Assembly (NCBI RefSeq): GCF_014655715.1
Contig: NZ_BNBM01000008.1
Span: 1-64,000, forward strand
DNA length: 64,000 nucleotides
Reading direction: 5' to 3'
Source of the DNA: Streptomyces lanatus
GTDB taxonomy: Bacteria; Actinomycetota; Actinomycetes; Streptomycetales; Streptomycetaceae
The notes below the pieces were generated by a model, which did not search any database, had not been told where the DNA came from, and saw nothing but the letters and a program-made list of their open reading frames with translations. Made by a program: the position numbers and the translations under genes. Below are positions 15,903 through 24,589 of the stretch, piece after piece (within the stretch, counting starts at the first letter, position 1; every line of letters starts with the position of its first letter).

Positions 15903-15908
15903 TAGTCT
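15903..15908 (+). promoter_or_regulatory. -10 box TAGTCT before the receptor kinase
   Basis: TAGTCT matches the Streptomyces -10 pattern and lies twelve bases before the ATG at 15920. No clear -35 stands at normal spacing. Transcription would begin only a few bases before the start codon. Confidence 0.45.
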
Positions 15909-15919
15909 GTACGAACGCA

Positions 15920-18019
15920 ATGACGGGACACAGGAACGGGGCAGCGGTGTCATCGGGGGAGAACGGACAGGCGGACGAGGCCGGTCGGCTGCTCGCCGGA
16001 CGCTATCGCGTCGTGGGGCAGCTGGGACGCGGCGGCATGGGCGTGGTCTGGCGGGCCCTCGACGAGGTCCTCGGCCGTGAGGTCGCGGTCAAGGAACTGC
16101 GCACCTACAGCGATGCCGACGGTCCCGAACTCGCGGAGCTGCGACTGCGAATGCAGCGCGAGGCCCGCGCGGCCGCCCGGGTGCGCCATCCGGGCGTCGT
16201 GGCCGTGCATGACGTCGCCGAGGTCGACGGACGCCCGCTCATCGTCATGGAGCTGGTCGACGGCCCGTCCCTGGAAGCGGTGCTGCGCGAGCGCGGCACG
16301 CTCGACCCGCGTCAGGCCGCCGGCATCGGCGCCAAGGTCATGGACGCGCTGGCCGCCGCCCACCGGGCCGGCGTCCTGCACCGTGACGTCAAGCCCGGCA
16401 ACATCCTGCTGGAGACCTCCGGCCGAGTCGTCCTGACCGACTTCGGCATCGCCACGATGGAGGACCCGGGCGACGGCTCGGCCACCAACCTGACCCGCAC
16501 CGGCCATCTCGTCGGCTCCCTGGACTACTTGGCCCCCGAGCGCGCCCAAGGCGCCGATCCGGGCCCGTCCTCGGACGTCTGGGCCCTGGGCGCCACGCTG
16601 TACGCGGCGGTGGAGGGCTCCGCGCCCTTCCGCCGTACGTCGACCTTCTCCACGCTCACCGCGATCGTCGGCGAACCCCTGCCCGAGCCCGCCAACGCCG
16701 GACCCCTCGGCCCTGTCCTCCAGCGGCTGATGGACAAGCGCCCCGAGTCCCGCCCCGAGGCTGAGGAGGCCCGCAACCTCCTCCAGACCGTCGCCGACGA
16801 GGGCGGCACGGACGCGCCGACCACGACCCTGCGAAGCTCGGCGGCCCCCGGGCCCGGGGACACGGAGCGCGGCGTCCCCGCGGTGCCGCCGGGCCAGGGA
16901 CCTGCCGGACATGGACCTGCCGGGTATGGACCGGCCGGACAGGCATACGGCGGTCAGGGCGCGGGTGCGCCGGTCGCGCCGGGCGGCGACACCCCACTGC
17001 AGGGCGTGCCCGCGTCCGACCTGCCCGGGGCGCCGCGCTTCGGAGCGGTGCCACCACCGGCGCCCCAGAGCCCCGCGATGCCCGGACAGGGCACGCCACC
17101 GGCCCAAGGCCTCGGCCCGGCCGGCGGCGGCCAGGCGACACCGGGACACGGCTCCCCTGGGCAGCCGGCCGCCCCCTCGCCGTACGGCAGCCCACAGGGG
17201 CCGTCGTCCGGTCCGCAGCCGCACGGCTTCGGGAGCGCGAGCCACACCCCGCCGCACGCCCAGGACACCACCGGCCCGATGGTCACCCCCTCCGACCGGC
17301 CAGCCCGGCGCAAGGGCCGCGCCCTGCTCGCCGCCGTGGCCGTCACGGTCGTCCTCGCGGCGGCCGGAGTCACCGTCGCCCTGGTGAACAACAAGGGCGA
17401 CGACAAGACCAGGGCGCAGGACGTGGCGGCCACGGCCTCGGAGGGCGAGTCCGCCCAGGGGAGCGCAAGCCCCGACGCCCGTCGCTCGAACGACTCGGGC
17501 CTCACCGGCAAGGACGACGAGAAGTCCCCCGGCGCGACCAAGTCCCCCAGCCGCAGCGCGGGGAACGAGCCCTCGGACGCGCCCACCGCCGGGTCCCCGA
17601 CCAAGACCTCGGGCGGAGGCGGCACCAACGGGGGCACCACGGGCGGCGGTTCCGGCGACGGCGGCACCACGGGCGGGGGCGGAACCAGCGGCGGCGGGGG
17701 CACGACGGGCGGTGGCGGCAGCACACCGGATCCGGCTCCGGTCTGCGACTCCATCGGCGGCGGCAAGTACAACTGCCAGGTCTGGACCCGGGCCAAGTCG
17801 TACACCGCCTCCGGCACCGAGGTCGGCGTCCTCAACGCGGGCACCAACTATTTCTACTGCCAGCAGAACCTGGGCCGCCGCGAGACGTACGGCGAGTGGA
17901 CCAACGTCTGGTGGGCCAAGACGGACGACGACAGCGGCAACACCAACGTCTTCGTCAGCGACGTCTACATCAAGGGCGGCGACAACGACGCGCCGCTGCC
18001 CGGACTCCCGGTCTGCTGA
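15920..18019 (+). CDS. transmembrane Ser/Thr protein kinase with four-Cys extracellular domain
   Basis: A 699-residue Hanks-type receptor kinase. Kinase domain at about 28-290: Gly loop GRGGMG, Lys58 in AVKEL, HRDVKPGN with Asp156, DFG with Asp174, and APE as YLAPERAQG. A Pro/Gly/Gln-rich cytosolic linker runs to about 455, then one membrane helix (LLAAVAVTVVLAAAGVTVAL). Outside are a Ser/Thr-rich stretch, a Gly-rich spacer and a domain of about 90 residues with four Cys ending VFVSDVYIKGG. That domain resembles the two secreted proteins at 58.3-59.1 kb, so it is a likely SH3-like sensor. A GTG at 15947 is an alternative start. Confidence 0.9.
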   Translation: MTGHRNGAAVSSGENGQADEAGRLLAGRYRVVGQLGRGGMGVVWRALDEVLGREVAVKELRTYSDADGPELAELRLRMQREARAAARVRHPGVVAVHDVAEVDGRPLIVMELVDGPSLEAVLRERGTLDPRQAAGIGAKVMDALAAAHRAGVLHRDVKPGNILLETSGRVVLTDFGIATMEDPGDGSATNLTRTGHLVGSLDYLAPERAQGADPGPSSDVWALGATLYAAVEGSAPFRRTSTFSTLTAIVGEPLPEPANAGPLGPVLQRLMDKRPESRPEAEEARNLLQTVADEGGTDAPTTTLRSSAAPGPGDTERGVPAVPPGQGPAGHGPAGYGPAGQAYGGQGAGAPVAPGGDTPLQGVPASDLPGAPRFGAVPPPAPQSPAMPGQGTPPAQGLGPAGGGQATPGHGSPGQPAAPSPYGSPQGPSSGPQPHGFGSASHTPPHAQDTTGPMVTPSDRPARRKGRALLAAVAVTVVLAAAGVTVALVNNKGDDKTRAQDVAATASEGESAQGSASPDARRSNDSGLTGKDDEKSPGATKSPSRSAGNEPSDAPTAGSPTKTSGGGGTNGGTTGGGSGDGGTTGGGGTSGGGGTTGGGGSTPDPAPVCDSIGGGKYNCQVWTRAKSYTASGTEVGVLNAGTNYFYCQQNLGRRETYGEWTNVWWAKTDDDSGNTNVFVSDVYIKGGDNDAPLPGLPVC

Positions 18020-18021
18020 CG

Positions 18022-18786
18022 TCAGGGCCGCCAGGGGCGGAGGTACCCCTCCAGCCCGGAGGCGGTGACCAGCTTCTCCTCGGCGAACAGCTCGGTGCCC
18101 CGCTCGCACAGCGCGGCGTCGGCCCGCGCCCGCGCGCAGAACTCCTCGGGAGTGACCCCGAAGAGCTCCCTCAACCGGGGTGATCCGACGAGGAGTTCGG
18201 TGAGCAGCTCACGCTGGCCGGAGTGGGGGCGCGGCGCGCCGGTGCCGTCGTGCAGGACGCCATGGCGGTTGACGTAGGCGAAGGCGCCCGGGAGCACCGT
18301 GCCGTCCGCCAGCTCGATCCGCACATCCGGAGCGGGCAGCCAGGCGCGCCCGTAGTTGCCGTCCGGCTCCGCGGCCCCCTCACTCGCGTCGATCACGGCA
18401 AGCTGCTCGTCGTCGAGCCAGGTGAGGAACAACTCCCGCACCTGGCCCGGCGCGTGGAAGGGCGAGGCGGACACATAGCCCACGCGGCTCACATGCGCGG
18501 AGACACCGACGCCCAGGCCGGTCACCCGTGCCTTCACCATGGGCAGCGGCGCGACGATGCCGAACTCGTCCATCTTGTGCCGCAGTTGACCGGGGCAGGC
18601 GTTGGAGCCGACGGCGAGGACGGGCACGCGGTCGTCGTACACCAGCCGGTCCAGAGGCAGCAGCCGGTCACCGTCGAGGAGCCCGGAGTCCGACGGCCAG
18701 GCACCCGGGTAGAGCAGCGGATGATCGCGCGGCGCCTCGGCCAGACCGAGTGCCTCCAGACTGCGGGAGTCCAGACGGGCATCCAT
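18022..18786 (-). CDS. conserved hypothetical protein
   Basis: I do not recognise this 254-residue cytosolic protein. It has no signal peptide or membrane helix. The segment VPVLAVGSNACPGQLRHKM near residues 54-72 looks like a nucleotide- or glutamyl-binding loop and loosely recalls the GSN motif of gamma-glutamylcyclotransferase-like folds; YVSASPFHAPG and NYGRAWLPAPDV follow. The C-terminal LRELFGVTPEEFCARARAD seems helical. It lies seven bases after the LacI regulator on the same strand, so the two are probably cotranscribed, and it meets the kinase gene tail to tail with two bases between stops. Confidence 0.7.
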   Translation of the reverse strand: MDARLDSRSLEALGLAEAPRDHPLLYPGAWPSDSGLLDGDRLLPLDRLVYDDRVPVLAVGSNACPGQLRHKMDEFGIVAPLPMVKARVTGLGVGVSAHVSRVGYVSASPFHAPGQVRELFLTWLDDEQLAVIDASEGAAEPDGNYGRAWLPAPDVRIELADGTVLPGAFAYVNRHGVLHDGTGAPRPHSGQRELLTELLVGSPRLRELFGVTPEEFCARARADAALCERGTELFAEEKLVTASGLEGYLRPWRP

Positions 18787-18793
18787 ACGCGCC

Positions 18794-19843
18794 TCAGCCC
18801 CGCGGCGCCAGTTCGCCCGAGCCGCGGGTGATCAGCCGCGTCGGCAGCTCGATGCGCTCGGGGGTGACCAGGGTGCCGTCCAACTGCCGGAACAGCCGCT
18901 CGGCGGCGGTACGGCCGAGGGACGCGGCGTCCTGGGCGACGACGGTGACGCCCGGCTGGAGCAGATCGGCGAGCTCGATGTCGTCAAAGCCGACCAGGGC
19001 GACAGGACGGGTCTGCTCGGCGAGGACCCGGATGACAGTCACCGTCACCCGGTTGTTGCCGGTGAAGATCGCGGTGACGGGGGAGGGACCGGTGAGCATC
19101 TCCTCGGCCGCCCGCCGCACCCGCTCCGGATCGGTGACCCCGAGGGACATCCAGGAGTCCTCCACCGGTATGCCGGCGTCCTCCATGGCGGCCCGATAGC
19201 CGCGCAGCCGCTCGGCGGCCGTATGGATACGGGGCATGTCACCGATGAAACCGATCCGGCGGTGGCCGTGCGCGATGAGATGGGCTACGCCGTCACGGGC
19301 CCCACCGTGGTTGTCGGCCAGCACGCAGTCGGCGTCGATCTTCCCCGCGGGACGGTCGACGAACACGGTGGCGACGCCCGCCTTGAGCTCGGGCTCCAGA
19401 TACCGGTGATCGTCACCGGCCGGAATGATCACCAGCCCGTCCACGCGCCGCGCGCACAGCGCCAGCGCCAGCTCCTGCTCCCGGTCCGGATCCTCGGCGC
19501 TGGAGCCATTGATCAGCAGGGCACCATGCGCCCGCGCGACCTCCTCGACCGCCCGGCTCAGCGGGCCGTAGAAGGGGTCCGCGAGATCCTCCAGAACCAG
19601 ACCGATGCTCGCCGTACGCCCCTTGCGCAGCACCCGCGCACTGTCGTTACGCCGGAAACCCAGGGCATCGATGGCCTCCTGGACACGGCGCTCCGTCTCC
19701 GGGGTGACACCGGGCTCACCGTTGACCACGCGCGAGACGGTCTTCAGACCGACTCCGGCACGCGCGGCGACGTCCTTCATGGTGGGACGGTTGCCGTAGC
19801 GGTTCTCGGGCGCGCGGTCGGATCGGCGGATGGTCTCGGGCAC
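18794..19843 (-). CDS. LacI family transcriptional regulator
   Basis: A 349-residue sugar-type repressor. The LacI helix-turn-helix is MKDVAARAGVGLKTVSRVVNG at about residues 22-42, followed by the hinge LGFRRNDSARVLRKG. The effector domain has ASIGLVLEDLADPFYG, VDGLVIIPA, and VALVGFDDIELADLLQPGVT with the family's GFDD motif. The GTG at 19843 with AGGACA upstream is chosen; an ATG at 19780 would begin exactly at the HTH. A palindrome typical of LacI operators lies 111 bp upstream. The divergent ROK kinase suggests control of a sugar or amino sugar operon. Confidence 0.88.
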   Translation of the reverse strand: MPETIRRSDRAPENRYGNRPTMKDVAARAGVGLKTVSRVVNGEPGVTPETERRVQEAIDALGFRRNDSARVLRKGRTASIGLVLEDLADPFYGPLSRAVEEVARAHGALLINGSSAEDPDREQELALALCARRVDGLVIIPAGDDHRYLEPELKAGVATVFVDRPAGKIDADCVLADNHGGARDGVAHLIAHGHRRIGFIGDMPRIHTAAERLRGYRAAMEDAGIPVEDSWMSLGVTDPERVRRAAEEMLTGPSPVTAIFTGNNRVTVTVIRVLAEQTRPVALVGFDDIELADLLQPGVTVVAQDAASLGRTAAERLFRQLDGTLVTPERIELPTRLITRGSGELAPRG

Positions 19844-19953
19844 GATGCGGTGTCCTGTCCTGTCGTCGTCCACGGGGATGCGTCGGTTCAGGGGGGTGGG
19901 GATGCGTCGGCCCATGGGTTTGTATGAGGATGTGGCGTCGAGCATAGAGCCTG

Positions 19954-19965
19954 GACAACGTTGTC
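19954..19965. promoter_or_regulatory. LacI-type operator GACAACGTTGTC
   Basis: A perfect 12-bp palindrome with the central CG that LacI-family proteins recognise through their hinge helices. It lies between the divergent LacI and ROK genes, 111 bp from one start and 119 bp from the other, so autoregulation and control of the kinase are both possible. Confidence 0.7.
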
Positions 19966-20037
19966 AGATCCAGGAGACACTGTCCACCGCAATCTCCGGC
20001 AGCGTCCCCACCGCGAGGCCGGCTCTTCCAATTCCCG

Positions 20038-20072
20038 TGGTTGACGGGGAGTTCCGAATGGTTGACGGGGAG
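20038..20072 (+). repeat. 14-bp direct repeat, 21-bp period, before the ROK gene
   Basis: TGGTTGACGGGGAG occurs at 20038-20051 and again at 20059-20072, exactly two helical turns apart and on the same face of DNA. The second copy ends 11 bases before the ATG and its GGGGAG also serves as ribosome site. Each copy contains the -35-like TTGACG. It may be an activator site or a slippage duplication. Confidence 0.6.
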
Positions 20073-20083
20073 AACTGACACTG

Positions 20084-21031
20084 ATGCACACCGACCTCGT
20101 GGCTGCGCTCGACATCGGCGGCACCAAGATCGCCGGAGCGCTGGTGGACAGCCACGGCACGATCGTGGCCCGGGCCCAGCGCGCGACGCCCGCGCGGGAG
20201 GACGGCGAGACGGTGATGCGGGCCGTCGAGGAGGTCGTCGGCGAACTCACCGCGTCACCGCTGTGGGACCGGGCCACGGCCCTCGGCATCGGCAGCGCGG
20301 GCCCGGTGGACGCCTCCGCGGGCACCGTGAGCCCTGTCAACGTCCCGGGCTGGCGGGACTATCCCCTGGTCCGGCGAGTCCGCGAGGCGGCGCACGGCCT
20401 GCCCGTCGAGCTGATCGGCGACGGGGTGGCCATCACGGCGGCCGAGCACTGGCAGGGCGCGGCGAGGGGGCACGACAACGCGCTCTGCATGGTCGTCTCC
20501 ACGGGCGTCGGCGGCGGCCTGGTCCTCAACGGCCGACTGCACCCCGGCCCCACCGGCAACGCGGGCCACATCGGCCACATCAGCGTCGATCTGGACGGCG
20601 ACCTGTGCCCGTGCGGTTCGCGGGGCTGCGTGGAGCGCATCGCGAGCGGCCCCAACATCGCCCGCCGGGCGATCGAGAACGGCTGGCGCCCCGGCCCCGA
20701 CGGAGACACGTCCGCCGCAGCGGTCGCCGCCTCCGCCCAGGACGGCGACCCGATCGCCGTGGCCTCCTTCGAACGGGCCGCGCAGGCCCTGGCCGCCGGG
20801 ATCGCGGCCACCGCGACCCTGGTCGAGATCGACATCGCGGTGATCGGCGGGGGAGTCGGCAAGGCGGGCGACGTCCTGTTCACACCACTGCGCAAGGCAC
20901 TGGGCGACTACGCCACCCTGTCCTTCGTCCAGCGCCTGGTGATCACCCCGGCGCAGATGGGAACGGACGCGGGGCTGGTGGGGGCCGCGGCGGCCGCGCT
21001 TGCCCGGAGGGCGGAGGCGGCGGGGGTGTGA
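20084..21031 (+). CDS. ROK family sugar kinase
   Basis: A 315-residue kinase phosphorylating a hexose or N-acetylhexosamine with ATP. The N-terminal ATP motif ALDIGGTKIAGALVD, the GSAGPVD segment, the sugar-binding EH/Gly loop STGVGGGLVLNG, the ROK motif GNAGHIGHISV and the zinc-binding CPCGSRGCVE (C-x-C-x4-C) are all present, as is the second phosphate loop IGGGVGKAG. It has no HTH, so it is an enzyme, not a NagC-type repressor. Position beside a LacI regulator and a secreted alpha-galactosidase suggests a role in using the released sugar. Confidence 0.92.
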   Translation: MHTDLVAALDIGGTKIAGALVDSHGTIVARAQRATPAREDGETVMRAVEEVVGELTASPLWDRATALGIGSAGPVDASAGTVSPVNVPGWRDYPLVRRVREAAHGLPVELIGDGVAITAAEHWQGAARGHDNALCMVVSTGVGGGLVLNGRLHPGPTGNAGHIGHISVDLDGDLCPCGSRGCVERIASGPNIARRAIENGWRPGPDGDTSAAAVAASAQDGDPIAVASFERAAQALAAGIAATATLVEIDIAVIGGGVGKAGDVLFTPLRKALGDYATLSFVQRLVITPAQMGTDAGLVGAAAAALARRAEAAGV

Positions 21032-21090
21032 GGCCAGGGGCGGAACGTTCACTCACCGGCGTGAGGCCTCAAGACACGGGACCCATGTAC

Positions 21091-21146
21091 GTCGGCTGCG
21101 GGTGCGTGGGGGCGGGTCGCGCAGGTGCCCCGCGCGACTGGGGGGT
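21091..21146. repeat. dispersed intergenic repeat, copy A
   Basis: The stretch with CTGCGGGTGCGTGGGGGCGG, GGTCGCGCAG and CCCCGCGC is of the type I know as a recurrent intergenic sequence in Streptomyces chromosomes. It occupies the 316-bp gap between the ROK kinase and the alpha-galactosidase, in which I see no gene or terminator of standard form. Two related elements occur at 31.2 and 42.9 kb. Confidence 0.5.
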
Positions 21147-21347
21147 GCACTCGCGTACGGCGGTGAGGGGCCGCGTCGGGGGGTGTCCGCCCGCAGCGGC
21201 GGGCGTCAACGAACGCCGGCCTCTCTGCCGTACGGCAACCGCCCGACCGAGGACGGATACCCCCCGGCGCGGCCCCGACTCACCACACAACCGTTGGCGC
21301 TACGCGCACCCCCACCGGACAGCAACGGGCTGCCGCAGGCATCCCTC

Positions 21348-23360
21348 TCAACAACTCAACCGCGCCTCCGCCCAGTCCCCATGGTCCGAAGTGATCCCGT
21401 CACCCCCATCCGCGACCACCAGCCGAACCACCCGCGCCCCCGTCACATCGGCCGAGATCGGCTGCGCCGGCATCGCGTTGGTGAGGACTCCGGTCGACGC
21501 GGCCTTCACGCCGTCCGCCCAGATCTCGAAGGCGACGGAGCCGTCCGTGCCCTCCTCGTCGTCGACGCCGACCCGCGCGGTCACCGATTCGCACGCCCCG
21601 CCGGCGTAGTACTCGACGGCACTCTCGGCATGCACGCCGAGCCCGGTGCCGTACACGACACCGCCGATGGCGATCGGCCCCCCGTCGCCCGCACCGCTCT
21701 CGCCGTTGCTGGTGTTGCGCTCGACGGGCCCCCAGCCGTTGGTGGCCGACAGCCAGGGCAGGTCACCGAGCCCGGAAGTCCCGGAGGGCGGCGGCGCGAC
21801 CACCGTCGCGGTCAGCGGCAGCGCGCTGTCGACACGCACACCGCTCGGCGAGCGGTAACTCGCCTTGAGGGTGAGGCCGTACGCCCCCACGGGCGTCCCC
21901 GCCGGTGCCCGCACCGCCCACTTGGTGCGCAGCGACCGGCCGGTAGCGAGCGCGGGCGACGACGTCGGTGACGTCGCCTTCACGGACCAGCCCTCGGGCC
22001 CGGCCAGCGAGACGGACACGCGCCGGGCAGACGTACGCCCCAGGTCGGTGACCGTCGAGGTCAGCACCGCCGCCCGCCCCGCCTCGACCAACGGACCCCC
22101 TTCCAGGCCGAGTTCGACGGCAGGCGGATGCTGGGCCCACCGTCCGTCGGCGTGGACGCGGAGCAGGACCGTGCCGTGGGCCGGGACGGTCGCGGAGATC
22201 GTGCCTGCGGTGTTGTAGCTGCGGTGCTGCCACAGGTCGCGCAGCGTGTACGCGTCGGCGGCGGGCAGCCCGACCGCCGAGGCGCTGGTGCTGACGCGCT
22301 GCGCGGTACCGGACTCGTTGAAGAGGGCGACCGTACGGCTGCCGTCCCGCATCTCCTTGGCGACGACCCAGCGCCCGCCCTCCGAGGAGACGACCGTGCC
22401 CTGCTTGCCCAGCGGGTCCTGGTCGACGGCGATGACCTCGCGGTTGCCGAGGATGTCGAAGGTCTCCGCGGAGGCCGACCGCAGGTCGGAGCCGATGAGC
22501 AGCGGCGCGGCCATGATCGCCCACATCGAAAAGTGCGAGCGGTACTCGGTGTCCGTCATCCCGCCGTTGCCGACCTCCAGCATGTCGGGGTCGTTCCAGT
22601 GCCCGGGTCCGGCATGCGCCGCGAGCGGCAGGTTCTGCTTGAGGATCGACAGCATCGAGCCCCAGTTGTCGCTGATGTCACCCGTGGTGCGCCACAGATG
22701 CCCGACGTCGGCGGCCCATTCCCAGGGCTTGTTCTCGCCCCATTCACAGATGCTGTAGACGATCGGCCGCCCGGTGGCCTTGAGGGCGTCCCGCATGGTC
22801 GTGTAGCGAAGCTTCGCGTCCACGCCCTGGTTGTTGCAGTTGTCGTACTTGAGGTAGTCGACACCCCAGTCCGCGAATTGCCGCGCGTCGCTGTACTCAT
22901 GCCCGAGGGCGCCCGGGAACCCCGCGCTGTTGCACGTCTTCGTGCCCGCGCTGGTGTAGATGCCGAGCTTCAGGCCTTTGGAGTGGACGTAGTCGGCGAC
23001 GGCCTTGATCCCATTCGGGAAGCGGACCGGATCCGGCACGAGCTTGCCGTTCGCGTCCCTGGCGGGCAGGGCCCAGCAGTCGTCGAGGTTGACGTACTCG
23101 TATCCGGCGTCCTTTAGGCCCTTCTCGACGAAGATGTCCGCGATCCCCTTGACCATGGCCTCGTCGAACTCGGCACGGCAGTGCGTGGAGTTCCAGTTGT
23201 TGAAGCCCATGGGCGGGGTGAGGGCGAGGCCGTCGTCCACGGTGGGGGCGGCGGGCGTCGCGGCGGCCACGGGGACGGCGATTCCCGTCGCGCACAGCAG
23301 GCCTGCGGTGAGCGCTCCGACCAGTCTTCTTCGGGTTGTGCGGGTGTGAAGGTGACGCAT
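21348..23360 (-). CDS. secreted alpha-galactosidase (GH27) with NPCBM domain
   Basis: The 670-residue enzyme removes terminal alpha-galactose outside the cell. The signal peptide (TTRRRLVGALTAGLLCATGIAV) ends near the AAA at residue 34. The GH27 barrel starts at LALTPPMGFNNWN; the nucleophile Asp is in YLKYDNC and the acid/base Asp in TTGDISDNW. A C-terminal GH27 beta domain, a linker domain of the alpha-galactosidase-associated type (about 400-510) and a final NPCBM carbohydrate-binding module (from LPWLSATNGWGPVERN) follow. The ATG at 23360 has GGAGG ten bases upstream; an upstream in-frame ATG lacks one. Confidence 0.93.
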   Translation of the reverse strand: MRHLHTRTTRRRLVGALTAGLLCATGIAVPVAAATPAAPTVDDGLALTPPMGFNNWNSTHCRAEFDEAMVKGIADIFVEKGLKDAGYEYVNLDDCWALPARDANGKLVPDPVRFPNGIKAVADYVHSKGLKLGIYTSAGTKTCNSAGFPGALGHEYSDARQFADWGVDYLKYDNCNNQGVDAKLRYTTMRDALKATGRPIVYSICEWGENKPWEWAADVGHLWRTTGDISDNWGSMLSILKQNLPLAAHAGPGHWNDPDMLEVGNGGMTDTEYRSHFSMWAIMAAPLLIGSDLRSASAETFDILGNREVIAVDQDPLGKQGTVVSSEGGRWVVAKEMRDGSRTVALFNESGTAQRVSTSASAVGLPAADAYTLRDLWQHRSYNTAGTISATVPAHGTVLLRVHADGRWAQHPPAVELGLEGGPLVEAGRAAVLTSTVTDLGRTSARRVSVSLAGPEGWSVKATSPTSSPALATGRSLRTKWAVRAPAGTPVGAYGLTLKASYRSPSGVRVDSALPLTATVVAPPPSGTSGLGDLPWLSATNGWGPVERNTSNGESGAGDGGPIAIGGVVYGTGLGVHAESAVEYYAGGACESVTARVGVDDEEGTDGSVAFEIWADGVKAASTGVLTNAMPAQPISADVTGARVVRLVVADGGDGITSDHGDWAEARLSC

Positions 23361-23422
23361 CGTTACGTTTCCTCCGTACCAGCGAAAACGAGATGACGGC
23401 ATGTACGCGTCATAGTGCGCTC

Positions 23423-23451
23423 ACGGTAGAACCTGTCGGAGTGTGTTGGAA
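23423..23451 (-). promoter_or_regulatory. candidate alpha-galactosidase promoter
   Basis: On the minus strand TTCCAA (23446-23451) and TACCGT (23423-23428) are 17 bp apart. A start near 23416 would give a leader of about 56 nt. Neither hexamer is perfect. Confidence 0.4.
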
Positions 23452-23517
23452 AGTGGTCTGTACCTGGATTCTGCAATTGGCGCTGAGACAGCGAGCCAGG
23501 CGTCACCCGGGACTCTT

Positions 23518-23547
23518 TTGAACATGTTCAAGAATCTGCGGTAGGGT
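23518..23547 (+). promoter_or_regulatory. promoter with perfect palindrome TTGAACATGTTCAA on its -35
   Basis: The 14-bp palindrome at 23518-23531 begins with TTGAAC, which serves as a -35 with TAGGGT at 23542-23547 eighteen bases on. A regulator bound to the palindrome would block this promoter, which should drive the TIGR01777 gene at 23573. The identity of that regulator is unknown. Confidence 0.6.
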
Positions 23548-23572
23548 GGTTCCCGTACCCGAGGGGGAGCAG

Positions 23573-24559
23573 ATGAAGATAGTGATTCCCGGGGGAACCG
23601 GGCAGGTGGGCGCGATCCTGAACCGCGCGCTGAGCCATGCGGGCCATGAGGTCGTCGTCCTGACGAGGCGGCCCACGCGCGAGGGCGAGGTCCGGTGGGA
23701 CGGCGAGACATGGGGCCCGTGGGCCGAGGAGATCGACGGCAGTGATGTCGTGATCAACCTGGCCGGCCGCAGCGTCAGCTGCCGCTACACCCCGGACAAT
23801 CTCCAAGCCATGATGGATTCGCGTGTGCAATCCACCGAGATCGTCGGCGAGGCGATCGCCCGCGCCGCCAGGCCGCCCCGCGTCTGGCTCCAGATGAGCA
23901 CGGCCACCATCTACGCCCACCGCTTCGACGTCGCGAACGACGAAGCCACCGGCGTCATCGGCGGCGGTGAGCCCGATGTGCCGGGCTACTGGGGCTACAG
24001 CGTCGAGATCGCCAGGGCCTGGGAGCGGGCGCAGGAGATGGCCGACACACCGCACACCCGCAAGGTCGCCCTGCGCTCCGCGATGGTGATGAGCCCCGAT
24101 CGAGGCGGCGTGTTCGACGTCCTGTCGGGGTTGGCCCGGCTCGGCCTCGGCGGCCCCGTGGCGGGCGGCGGACAGTACGTCTCGTGGATCCACGACCAGG
24201 ACTTCGTCCGCGCCGTCGAGTTCCTGATCGAGCGGGAGGACCTCACCGGGCCGGTGAACCTGGCCGCCCCCGAACCCCTTCCCCAGCGCGCCTTCATGCG
24301 GACCCTGCGCTCCGCGTGGGGCGTCCCCGTGGGCCTGCCCGCGACGAAGTGGATGGCCGAGATCGGCGCGTTCGCACTCCGCTCGGACACCGAGCTGCTG
24401 CTGAAGAGCCGACGCGTCGTCCCCGGGCGACTCCTCGACGAGGGCTTCGCCTTCGCGTACACCGGCTGGCAGGAGGCGGTCGGCGATCTCGTACGGCGGC
24501 GTCGCCGGGGCGGGGCACAGGTTCGGTCGATGTCCGGTTCGTCCGGAGGTGGGGCGTGA
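23573..24559 (+). CDS. TIGR01777 family NAD(P)-binding epimerase-like protein
   Basis: A 328-residue extended SDR of the TIGR01777/SDR39U1 group, cytosolic, function unproven in bacteria. The nucleotide motif is GGTGQVG at about residues 7-13, and the family run VINLAGRSVSCRYTPDNLQ is intact, as are YVSWIHDQDFVRAVEFLIE and the C-terminal DUF1731 region LLKSRRVVPGRLLDEGF. The ATG at 23573 follows AGGGGGAG. Its promoter carries a perfect 14-bp palindrome. The last dozen residues are Gly/Ser-rich and lie outside the fold. Confidence 0.87.
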   Translation: MKIVIPGGTGQVGAILNRALSHAGHEVVVLTRRPTREGEVRWDGETWGPWAEEIDGSDVVINLAGRSVSCRYTPDNLQAMMDSRVQSTEIVGEAIARAARPPRVWLQMSTATIYAHRFDVANDEATGVIGGGEPDVPGYWGYSVEIARAWERAQEMADTPHTRKVALRSAMVMSPDRGGVFDVLSGLARLGLGGPVAGGGQYVSWIHDQDFVRAVEFLIEREDLTGPVNLAAPEPLPQRAFMRTLRSAWGVPVGLPATKWMAEIGAFALRSDTELLLKSRRVVPGRLLDEGFAFAYTGWQEAVGDLVRRRRRGGAQVRSMSGSSGGGA

Positions 24560-24589
24560 CCCCGGGCGGGTTTCGTAGTTGAACCGGCC

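Noticed and set aside
21032..21347. 73-residue minus-strand frame in the ROK/alpha-galactosidase gap
   Set aside because: It is Arg/Pro-rich, without a ribosome site, and coincides with the dispersed repeat.
23518..23531. SOS (LexA) box
   Set aside because: LexA sites in actinobacteria have GAAC-N4-GTTC; here only two bases separate GAAC and GTTC.
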